From positions 3,348,001 through 3,412,000 of the forward strand of contig NC_079889.1 in assembly GCF_029227915.1 (NCBI RefSeq): a DNA stretch of 64,000 bases, given 5' to 3'. This document shows, piece by piece, positions 33,401 to 43,640 of the stretch. This stretch comes from Hydractinia symbiolongicarpus. Taxonomy: Eukaryota; Cnidaria; Hydrozoa; Anthoathecata; Hydractiniidae. The stretch's first letter is position 1. Each line of letters starts with the position of its first letter. The notes beneath the pieces were generated by a model. That model was not told the origin of the DNA and searched no databases. It worked only from the letters and a program-made list of their open reading frames with translations. Position numbers and translations under genes: made by a program.

Positions 33401-36400
33401 AAAAAAATAAAAAAGTTTGGTACTAGATCTACTTTCCGCAAGAGAGAGACTCGCCTCACACTTTGTTTATTTTAAAAATAATAGAAAATCAATAACATGC
33501 AGGATTATTTTGGGACTCCTTAATGCCGGGAGTGGGAGGGCTAATTCTGACCCATTTTGTAGTTTCTCAAGTTGTTGTTCAATGGAAATGAAACTTACCA
33601 GAAGTTTTTGGCTAACGACGCCATTAAATTTGCTGATGTGGGTAGAAATTAGCTTAAGTTTGAGATTTGTAAGATATATGTCTAATTGCTTTGTATTTTA
33701 GCCACACTAATGTGACAAACAAAAAATAATGCATCAATATATGATAAGATGTCCCCTAAAGTTTATAAAAAGAATTTTTTCAAAAAAACAGATTCTAAAA
33801 ATTTTTATTCATCTTTAAAAAAAAAATTTTGCCAGGGATACGTATATCACGAAGTTTCAATAATCAAATCCCACAGCAACTTCTTAGGTTTGCCTGGAAT
33901 TTTGCCACGAAATCACAGGGTACTTTCAATTTGAAATTTTACCCTTTGATTTAGCTGCAGCTTGTTGCGCGTTACAAAAATGAGGGGATACGGTAGGAAG
34001 AGAGTTATTATTTCTGGAGAGAGTTAAAACAAAAGACGGAATAGTTTAAAGGTACCGCGTAAATCTCAAAAGCCTGAACAAGTAATAAACGATATTTGTA
34101 CAAGAGAAAAAAATTGTTTGACTGAAAACATTTCTCCTTTTTTTATTCCTAAAATTGAAAAAGTCTAATTGTTGTGAGCCCCCCAACGAGTCCAGGGCAG
34201 AACCCTGGAAGCCAACGCCTTTTTACGCCCTTTAAGCACTGAAACGCCATAAAACCGACTCTCTGACATACGCGAGAGACGTTAAGTATTGATCGAATTG
34301 ATCGAAAAAGGGGAATAAATGACAACATAAAATACATTATCTTTATCATCAAGGGTGTAATCAAATCAGCAATAAGTCAACACAACACCATCATAATGTT
34401 TTTTATAGATTGAAAGTTATTAAAGCAATAATTAAAATGTTCATTCTTCTTTGTTCATATTTAGCACCAAAATAAAGTTTTCTGCAGATTGGAGGTCATT
34501 AAAAAATAACCAAATCAAAATCTTCTTTCTTCATAAATATGAAAAAAAATTCAAAAGTATAATGAAATGGAACCATGGACAAAATGCCTTCATACAAATC
34601 ATTGAAAATCCTCGTGTTAATAACACGTTCCAGTCATCGTGTTACAAACATTAAAATTATGGGCCTAGTTGGGATTATTAGTTAAGTAAGGAACCTTGTT
34701 GCTTAAAAATTTAACCTACTTTTGGAAAATTTGTAAAAATATGTTACGTTTGATTCGATTCATCATGTTTCAGAAATAATGTACAAAGCATGAATTACAG
34801 ACAACTAAATTTAAGCAATGAGAAGAACAAGGATATGTATAAAGCTAATCTGTTTTGCTTTAATATGTTAGCATGACAACTATTAATTTTAACAGATACA
34901 TGGCCAGCATCTTCATAACATTGATCTTATCAATTCTGTATATATGTCAAAAGTTCATAAGGTTTTTAAAACGACCTTTGAAAAAGACAAACCTGAGAGC
35001 CTTCACTACAATGAATAAACCTTAAGACGTCCTCGCAAGTTACAATGGGAATAATAATCGTGATCACTGAGGTGTGGAGCTTGTCGTAGTGAGTGCCTAC
35101 ATTATATTTCCCAATACCGTTAATAAAACCTGAAGCGGATTAATCTACCAAGGTTCTGCAGATAAAACTTGTTTAGGTTTAATAGGTTTCGATTTAGAAA
35201 TCCCTTTGACGAAAAAGATTTTAAGTTAGAGGTTTGCTTTTTACAAATGGAAGAAGTCTCATCAATAATGCTAGAAGTACCACATTGATTAACTAACGTT
35301 TGGGCTAATGAAAAAGGAACAACTTCGGGATGATACACACATTTCCTTTTTCTTTTCTTTCGCTTTGTTACCATAACGTATAACAACCTAGCTTAAAATA
35401 TTGAGCAGAACGCTTTAACGTAGCTTTATTCAAACTTAAAGAAACTGAAGGGATTTTGTCATTATCGCAAAATAAAATAAATACTGGTTGTAAATTTTTA
35501 TTTGAAGGCAGATGAGGAAAAATCTTCTGATTTAAAACCTTCTTGAATTATAACTGACCACAATCAGGATAAAAAGTTGAAATATTTCTTTTAAATAAAC
35601 TGTTATAAGGGCTTATAAGAATAGCTTTATTCTGTATAGCTACACGATCTGCTGGCTACACAGAGTTACAGAAGAGCTGAATAGCTAGCTAACTGAAAAC
35701 ATGAAAGTGTTTTCTACACAGGAAAACAAATCTGAAGATTTACATGCAGATACAAAAATTGGATAGTTCGAGTATAGAGAATTTTCATGAAGCTCTATAC
35801 AAGTTATAAAGCTAAATACGGATCCACTTTTGACAGCAACATCATGCTTTCTTCACCTTCACAACTTCGCTAGCCTTGTTTTTTTTTTTTTACTTTCTTG
35901 GGTATGTTCTATAGCCATATATGTAGCGAATTTTTAACCTCTCTGCGAAATTTACTAGCCAATAGGATGCGTCCAAAATGACCATAAATGGAAGACACAA
36001 GACCGTACATAGACATAATTTTCGCAGGTAATCCTCCGAAAAAGACTATCTGCGAAACAAAGTAGAGATTCAACACTTCGGGCTGCAAAACAAAGTGAAT
36101 ACTGTTAAATCTTGCGAAAACGACGTGCAAAGCGCGAAGCTAGTGTGAACCGCCCGGGAAAAGTGTGCCGGATGCACAATTGGTGCGCCCATCCATGTGT
36201 GTTTGCCGTGGCGGTGGAAATGACAAAAGTAGGTCAGTCAATAGCAGAGCCTGACTACGCCCTTGAGGCTGGCGTAAAATATTATCTGCCGAAGAGAGCT
36301 CTTCGGTCTGTTTGTGGATACATGTTCACATCGATCTGAGCTCATTTCAGAAAAAAGACTGAAGCAAAGTTTTCGCTGATGTGAAAATACCAAAAAGGTT

Positions 36401-39400
36401 TTTCTCTACGGGTTTTACATGTTCCCTGGATAAGTGGAGCTTCAATGATTTTCAATTCCCCTTAAATTTTCTTTATAAAGTTAGTCTAAAATAATCCGCT
36501 TAAGTAGTACCCTGGATAACTCGGATCATTCGCTAACTCGATACTGTATTTGAGTCCCTTCGACCAACTCCAGCAAAAACTACAACTGACTAGGACCTCC
36601 TGAATTTGTACGACTCGAAACTTCGTACGTTTGCACTGGGAGTAATTGCCATTGTGTCAGGCGAGAAAACATGAGTTTTTAACATGGCGATTATGTAGCA
36701 TCATATAAATATGTATTTATATTATGTTTCTTTAGTGAATAAGAAGAAGATGCACTAAATTTTTTTTTCTTCTTTATAATATCGATAAATACCAAGTGAA
36801 ATTCATCGGCAGATCTTTGATACCTTTTAACGTAAAAAAAAATCACTTCACTTCAGCTAAAAATCTCACGCCGTAATAAATTTTATTTCGACTTCGCGTA
36901 CGTGTAACCCACCAGTAAGTAAATTAGGGAGTAAAATGTCGCAAATAAAATTGTATGCAAAATTGATAAAAAGATTTAGGGTGACTTTCCTACACAGTTT
37001 TCTGTTTGTACCTACCGGAAAAAACTTGTTGATAAGAGAAAATTTTAAAAAAATTCACTGCAGTCACTCACAAATGTGCCTATAGCATCCGAAACGTACT
37101 GACAAGAAAAATCTTTTGGTGAACTTTTACCTAATGAACCCAATAAAAATAAGTAATAATATTGAAGAAAGTATGTCACTTTGTCTGTTTAGCATTGACA
37201 TTGCTGAAGGTTAATCATTTCTTAAACATGATAGTTTAATAGGCGATGTTTCGGGGTATCCTTCTCCCATCGTCCGGCAGTATGTTGGACATGTATATAA
37301 GTAATCGCAGAGGATAGAAATTCATAACAAATTCTACGGAATACTAAAAATTTATAAACACCTCTTAATAAGTTTTATTTTCACTTTAACAAAAACACTT
37401 ATTTACCTACAGTGCTTTATCGAATTTTGTTTTACATTCTAAAACGTCAGTACAATCATTCTTAATAAAATGTCCCGTTACAGCTTAGGGAATTCGGAAA
37501 AAAACCAAGCTTCTTGAATCTCTAAGTATCTCATCATTTCGGTATATCCTCCGCTCATCATGGGAGAAGTATCCACCGAAACGTCACCCACTAAACTATT
37601 ATTCAAGAAATAATAAAGCTTTAACAATGAAAATAAACAACTAAATCTCACCCCGAGATAAAACTCGCCCTGGGATGAAACGAAAAGTGTTTACACGTGT
37701 TTTATGGCAGTAGTCTTATGAGCCTGCATATATGTTTCAGCTACCACAGAAAAAGTTGGGCCATACCCTCACTGTCAGTTCGCGTAAAGAAGTAACCGTC
37801 AAATAAATACATGTTTTTGTGCACAACATTGACCAAGGACATTAGTTTGTCTATAGGAACACATGTTTTGTTATCATACTCCTCATCATTTAGCAGTAAT
37901 TCCCTAATATATATTTTTTTTTCTATATCAGTACATTTGTGTGTAGCGAAATAACGTCAAATGATACTATACATTCGTCGTCCTTGATCCGTATGTTTCT
38001 AATAAATTTCGACAACTCTTTCGAGTTTTTACAGTAAAGCACTGTTTGTGTAATTGCTAAAAATGGAAGCCATATATTTTGATAAATTATACAAAGGCGA
38101 TCCTGTACACGAAAAGATTAAGCGTATAGGAATTTCATGCTTATGTATTTAAGAAAAAACATAGAATTGAGACGGTGGAGTGTACGAAGGTCAATTATGA
38201 AGAATAATCCTTCTTGTATAAAATGACAGTCATTTGGCCTTTATCCGTGGTCTAGTATAAACTTGTTTATGACAAGATAATATCTGTATTATAATTTTGG
38301 CTATTTTTAAAGCTATAACTATAGCCTGCATTAATGTTATACAGTCATAGATAACTTGTTTATAAAAATGCTGCGTTTATATTAGTGCTATGGCAAAAGG
38401 CTGTTTTCATGAGAATAATGCCTCATACTATTAATAGCTTATGGAAGTATGCTAGGAAAAACATTTTTCAGGAAAGGAAGTTTTGGAAAATGGTCAGATA
38501 AAACAACCACACGTTGTCACGTTACTATGGTCATGAAACATGTAGTACAATGACTTTTTATTTCACCAAAAGCATGAGTTGGCATTTTTTTAAAAAATGG
38601 GAGGGGCGAATAGCTACGGAAACGATAGTTGATTAAAATTTTATGATCCCAGAGTTAATTATGTAGACCAGATTACCTGACATGCTCTGCAAAGTTTGCA
38701 GAACTACTTCAAAAGGTTTTTTATCGACTTCTTGAGGGCGGTCCGTCATCAGTCAGTAAGTCCGCGATATTTTCCCCGATATTATTCCGTTTTTTTGTAT
38801 GGAGTTAAATATGGTGCACAGCTTCGTTGCTATTTTAACTATTGTTTTCACGGAGCAAAAACAACGCTACTCTTTGGATTAGGAAGATTATTTTCACTTA
38901 CTCACACATGTATGCTTGAGATGAAAATCTCCATCAGTCGCTACGTGGGTACGAGCTCTCGACGGTGGTGACTAGTTTGTATTGGCGGAAGTAACACATG
39001 TAGACAGGTTAGATTGATATTAATAGACATTCTATTTAAACAAATGAAAAGTGGCCTGGCGATTGCACCGGTGTGTCACCGTACTGGTTGTACTTACAAA
39101 ACAATCTACAGTTACAACATTACGATATAAAAGTAAGACACAAATACAAAGGATTTATTCTGCCATCTTTTTTTAATCAAAGTAAAAATTAAAAGATATT
39201 AAAAAAATAATGCAGAGGAATTTATCTAAAATACATTTGTGGTTTCATTGAATATAAAACAAAGGGATTTAATCAAACGAAACAAGAAGAGGTTGTCAAT
39301 GTATTGTCAGCACCATTCGACGATGTTTTACAGTATATTGAAACGTAACATATACATATGACTAATATATTGCTGGACTGTTAAACTAAGTTTAGCCAAA

Positions 39401-39610
39401 ACATCCATCAGTCTGTATTCAAATGCCAGTTTTGTTGATAAAATTAACTGTTGCTACATTCTCTGTATTTCTTCCATTGTTGAATGTTTCCGGTCCGTAT
39501 ATTTCACAACTTTGTTGTTCACAGACAGACGTAGATAGATAGATAGATGTGCATATTTTACATGGCTAGCCTCACAAATATCGAGGGATATACCCTGTCT
39601 ATTATTTCCA
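30419..39610. other. About 9 kb without a convincing gene
   Basis: AT-rich throughout. Points seen: an imperfect stem-loop at 31461-31526; a strong acceptor followed by a short stop-terminated frame and AATAAA near 32970-33020; a TGACGTCA within ACTGACGTCAGT at 33294-33305; a basic 84-codon ATG frame on the minus strand at 35374-35120 (starts MVTKRKKRKRK) with no family; and a slightly GC-richer patch at 36100-36340. None makes a supportable gene. Confidence 0.35.
31461..31526. other. Imperfect stem-loop, pre-miRNA-like geometry
   Basis: A 22-nt arm at 31461-31482 pairs with 31505-31526 with two non-Watson-Crick positions, around a 22-nt loop. Only the geometry supports a small-RNA precursor; there is no expression or conservation evidence here. 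Confidence 0.35.
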
Positions 39611-39611
39611 G

Positions 39612-39881
39612 GAGGGGCCATGGCGTAGATGGACAGTCCTAGAGTATTTAATGCTCATTTTGAGCTACGCAGACCCAATTAGAGCCCGCGCTCTACTAGA
39701 CAACTCCCGGCAACATCCAACGGCACACAGTGTGCCATCTTCCCAATTTCCCTCACATGGCTTGGGTTAACCCGGGGTTATGGTAACATTCACTCGCCCA
39801 TGTTAAATCGCCGTCAAGAGGAATCGAACCCCGGTCTCCCGCACAGAGTATGAGAGCTATAACCACTAATCTACGGCGCCA
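39612..39881 (-). mobile_element. tRNA-derived SINE, about 270 bp
   Basis: On the minus strand a tRNA-like head carries an A-box-like GTAGATTAGTGGTTATAG and, about 40 nt on, a B-box GGGGTTCGATTCC (39820-39832). The body ends near the sequence GCCATGGCCCCTCC. The two Pol III promoter boxes at tRNA spacing support a SINE. It is the best-preserved SINE in the window. Confidence 0.7.
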
Positions 39882-39941
39882 CGAACTAATCTACGGCGCC
39901 ACCACTAATCCACGGCGCCACAAACTAATCTACGGCGCCAC
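39862..39941 (-). repeat. 20-bp tandem repeat of the SINE 5' end, four copies
   Basis: ACTAATCTACGGCGCCACNA (plus strand) is repeated four times with one or two differences. Its minus-strand form is the start of the SINE, including part of the A-box. The array sits at the SINE's 5' edge. Confidence 0.75.
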
Positions 39942-40094
39942 GTATATTATTGTACAGGGAAAAAAAAATATTATCATTGGTCGTGATGTTTCTAAAGTTC
40001 CAAGAACTATAACGAAGGTTATAAAACACTGTTACTACGATAAAATCTTTTGAGTTAGAGATTTTATTTTTTGAAGTTTACTGGTAGGTACACT

Positions 40095-40221
40095 GTAGCT
40101 TGTTTGTTGCTAATTCGGTCTGTCTGTTTGTGCGGGAGCAAAGAGTCATGTTACGGCAACATGAAATGCGATATTTAAAGGACAGACGAACCCGTAGATT
40201 TATTCAAGGGCTACCGACTAG
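40095..40221 (+). mobile_element. Helitron-like element, copy 1 of a four-copy array
   Basis: It contains TCGGTCTGTCTGTTTGTGCG, then GAGTCATG, and ends GAACCCGTAGATT, then GGGCTACCGACTAG at 40218-40221. The next copy starts with TC at 40222. The 5' end is approximate. Confidence 0.6.
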
Positions 40222-40389
40222 TCTTTTAATAATAGCCGTATTTTTCTTTCTCTGAGGGACCGCTAAGTTATAAAGACGTGCTACGGAAACACGAATATCA
40301 AATGCGATATATTTCTATCCACTTTGATCCAACGGGTAAATTTAAAGGACGGGCAAAGCCGTGCATTTTACGACAGGCCAACGACAAGT
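40222..40389 (+). mobile_element. Helitron-like element, copy 2 of the array, 168 bp
   Basis: It starts TCTTTTAATAATAGCCG directly after CTAG and ends CCAACGACAAG (CTAG mutated to CAAG) at 40386-40389, followed directly by TC of the next copy. It contains the block GCAAAGCCGTGCATTTTACG. Confidence 0.65.
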
Positions 40390-40496
40390 CTCTATAAAAA
40401 TAGCCGTATTTTGTCTGTCTGTCCGCAAAAAAGTGTCATGCACACAAAATATCGGGTAATTTAAAGAAGGACGATTTTTTGACGGGTCTTAACTAG
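40390..40496 (+). mobile_element. Helitron-like element, copy 3 of the array, 107 bp
   Basis: It starts TCTCTATAAAAATAGCCG, has GTCTGTCTGTCCGC, and ends GGGTCTTAACTAG at 40493-40496. The next copy begins TC with no intervening base. Confidence 0.65.
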
Positions 40497-40593
40497 TCTA
40501 TATTATAATATTCGTATACGTGTGTCTATCACGCAAAATGTTACCGCCAGTATCGAGACGCACGCATGGACTTTTTCACGGCTCACCGACTAA
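40497..40593 (+). mobile_element. Helitron-like element, copy 4 of the array, 97 bp
   Basis: It starts TCTATATTATAATATTCG (the second start subtype, as at 17485 on the minus strand) and ends CACGGCTCACCGACTAA (CTRR class) before T. Confidence 0.65.
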
Positions 40594-42234
40594 TTCTAAA
40601 AATTATTGCCATTTTAGTGTTATAACAAATGCGATATTTTTCATCATTAAGAATTGAAGACATTAAAATCACATCATGTCGCAGACAGATGTGATTTTTT
40701 GTTGACATGTACGAGAGCCTTGTTTCAGAAGTTTTGTTTTAATTTTATTCGAAATTATGTTCGAACTGACCATTAAGAAAGTATAAGAGATATTGTATTT
40801 ACGTCCCTTAGCCTCTTAGCCAATCAGATCGAATGTATGGTGTGACTTATTGTATTTCGCAGAACATGACAAACGGATTGGTTTAGATAATTGACGCACT
40901 TTCAAGGTCTTTATTTCACAAGTCAATTTACGTCAAACATAATTAAACGTATCGGTGGCAACCAATTATGATAATCGATACGGGATACACCTTTGCAAAA
41001 AGAACAGAAAATGAGAAACAGGGTCAATTAAAACATTCACGCACTAATTAAATAGTGACGAAGGATAAACAACAACAAAAAAACGATCGCATTATACATG
41101 CTTCTTTTATAAGCAAGTCCAGATTTTTTAAGAAAACGAAGCAACATTTAAGCGACAGCCAGCCTGAAATTAAGAAAAAAGAGTTTAACAACAACATCTT
41201 CAAGTAAGTTTTGTATTATAAAAAAACAATTAAATTATAAAAACAGAAATTTGATTTTGACTGCATCATTAGACAAACACGTGCATGTAAACCCCCCAAG
41301 TGTGGGGGGGGGGGGGGACATATGTTGGGAAGGAAAGGGGTTGGCCAAAAATGCCCTATCCTAATAACTTTTGTTGTATTGGATTTTAAGTCGTAAAACT
41401 TAGTACGATGAATTATGCCTGTCACGTAACAATTACAAATAAGGAGTGTCAGCAAATTTCTTGCTGAAGTCGGCATTTTATTGAAATTTCGGCTAAGTTT
41501 AGCTTTCTAAATGATTTTTGCTTCTGCTTAAATAATTATTAATTAAGAAATTTTTTTTATCATTTTAAATGGCATTTCACCTGTTTTTCCGTAGTTCAAG
41601 CATTTTTGCGGCGCCAAAGTAACATAAATAATATTATTTGAAGTCATATTACTATTGAATTTATTGCTTGATTTTTATTTGATAATAGATTTATGTTCGC
41701 CTTTGTTTATCTACAGCTCTTAGTTAGTTAAATGTTCAGGTTTTAGAATGCAAACAATAAAACTCTGAAGGTGCCAAAATGGCTAAAACGGAAATATAAA
41801 AATTTAAACACCCATATTCAAAATGGGGTGGGAGGGCGAAATACACAAGATCCGTGATGTATTCTAGATATGTAGATATACACAGTTTCAGTACATCATA
41901 TAATTCATAGTTAAAAACAACAGAACAGTGTCTTTCAAAAAGGGTGTGGCACACCACCTGCTGCGAAATTTTGGAGTTACATTCAAATTTGTATTGTATT
42001 ATATCTATGAAGGTTTAACATTTTCAAATATTATTATTATTATTTACCCAGAATAGCCTCTTCATTTCCTATTGATACTATCAACGAGGGTCCAGCAAAA
42101 AGAGTCCTATTGCATTTAAAGCTCCCATTGGAATTACGAAAGTCGTACAAGCACGGCAATCGCTCAACTAGACAACTGCCTAAGATATCAATCCTATTCT
42201 TATGCTGAGCGCTAAGCAGAAAGGATAGATTCAC

Positions 42235-42345
42235 ACTTTTAATATTCTCTGGCATGACTCAGGCGGGGTTTGACATTCCGCACTGGAAGAGAACGCTCTA
42301 CCATAAGGCTACCAGTCTTGTGATAGACTGTAGGGGTAGGCCCTC
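42235..42345 (-). mobile_element. Degraded tRNA-derived SINE-like remnant
   Basis: The minus strand reads GGTAGCCTTATGGTAGAGCG, an A-box-like D-arm, then TCTTCCAGTGCGGAATGTC, and AAACCCCG in the position of a B-box that has lost its TTCGA core. Confidence 0.4.
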
Positions 42346-42966
42346 TTATTGTAAATACAAATATCTCACGTATGCGGTTTACATAAAAGCGGTTACGGAT
42401 TTTTTTTTAAAATGTTTGATCTGTTTTTTTAAGTGACGTCTATTCACAAATGTAGAACGCTTTTTTTTAATTTTAGTTCTAATTATGAAAAATAACTTTT
42501 CATCTATTTTTTTTGATTACCTTAGTTTTAGTATTCTTGCTTAAAACTTTTTCTTTTATTATACGAGACAACCCGGTTCTAAATAAAACAATACATTCCT
42601 CATCATTTAGAGAATTACTTGATAAAGGTATAATTAATATACCTCTATGGTTCCTTCCAATTCGTGTAAAGATAATTTCCGTTAATATTTAGCGATAAAG
42701 GTGTCTTTATAAGTAGAGTTGGCTAGCTATTTTTTCACGACTTGCACAATTCTAAGTTTTGGCAAATTATCACGTTTGTAAAAACACCGGATACTTTCAC
42801 CTGTGAAGCGGTAGCATTCTACGCTAAATAGCTTGTAATAGATGGAAATAAATGACGATATCTAATGCGTGGGTAACTAGAGGCCACAACGTGGACAAAA
42901 ATTGGAACAACATCTAGCCGTTGTAATTTTTATAATTGTGAAAATTGTGAAAATATAATTGTGAAA

Positions 42967-43011
42967 TTTTCTTATAAAATTAAAACTTAAGGTTTTAATT
43001 TTATAAGAAAA
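42967..43011. repeat. Perfect hairpin, 20-bp stem, 5-nt loop
   Basis: TTTTCTTATAAAATTAAAAC at 42967-42986 is exactly complementary to 42992-43011. The stem is nearly all A/T. Confidence 0.9.
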
Positions 43012-43640
43012 ACACCAATTAAAGTACAATTAAAGGGTAAAATAAATGTCGCCAAATGAACTGTTATCTCATTACTCGCATAACAGAGAATGGAAAGTCT
43101 CAAACCCTCATGTAGGTAGTTATACGTTGTCATGCGGTCTTATTTCAATCTTGGAGGAAAGAATACGCAATGGATGACATTACTATCCTTAAATCAACAA
43201 GTTAATCACCTTGGAGGCATTATTTATCTGCGATTTAAAACCTCAGTTGGAAACAAAAGACGAATACAAAAGTTTCGAATTTACTTTTTATGTTTCTCGT
43301 GAGAATTATTACCTAACATCTTTCTTGTGCATGTTGGTATTAATCCTGATAATTGATGTATTTCGAGATCAAATACTTCTGCTTAACGAGCTAACGTTCT
43401 AATGTTGTCGTCCTGAGGAGAAAGAAAGAAGACGTCTATATATTAAGCACATGTGTAATGCAAAAAGACGTCCTTTTTCTTTTTTCTCGGAACGACAAAA
43501 GTTCTTAGGACGGTGTTTTTGTCCAATGGGTTTTAGCAAAGGAAATTCCCAGCAAATTCCTGAAAATCTAAGTTAGAAAAGAACGAATTTTAAAAAACTT
43601 AGCTATTTTTGTCTAACATCTTATATTTAGTCGCTATAAC

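Larger units (their letters stand above)
40594..43640. other. No confident gene; SINE remnant and hairpins
   Basis: Apart from the SINE-like remnant (42235-42345) and the 20-bp-stem hairpin (42967-43011), it holds a long G run near 41305 and an imperfect inverted repeat at about 43402-43500 (GAGAAAGAAAGAAGACGTCT and its mirrored copy) just before the creatinase gene. An acceptor AG at 43629-43630 suggests an untranslated creatinase leader exon upstream. Confidence 0.4.

Noticed and set aside
35120-35374. Basic 84-codon minus-strand frame starting MVTKRKKRKRK
   Set aside because: No domain, no neighbours and no splice or poly(A) evidence; kept only as a remark.
36112-36339. 75-codon frame in a GC-richer patch
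   Set aside because: The start is TTG and no family resemblance or splice sites were found.
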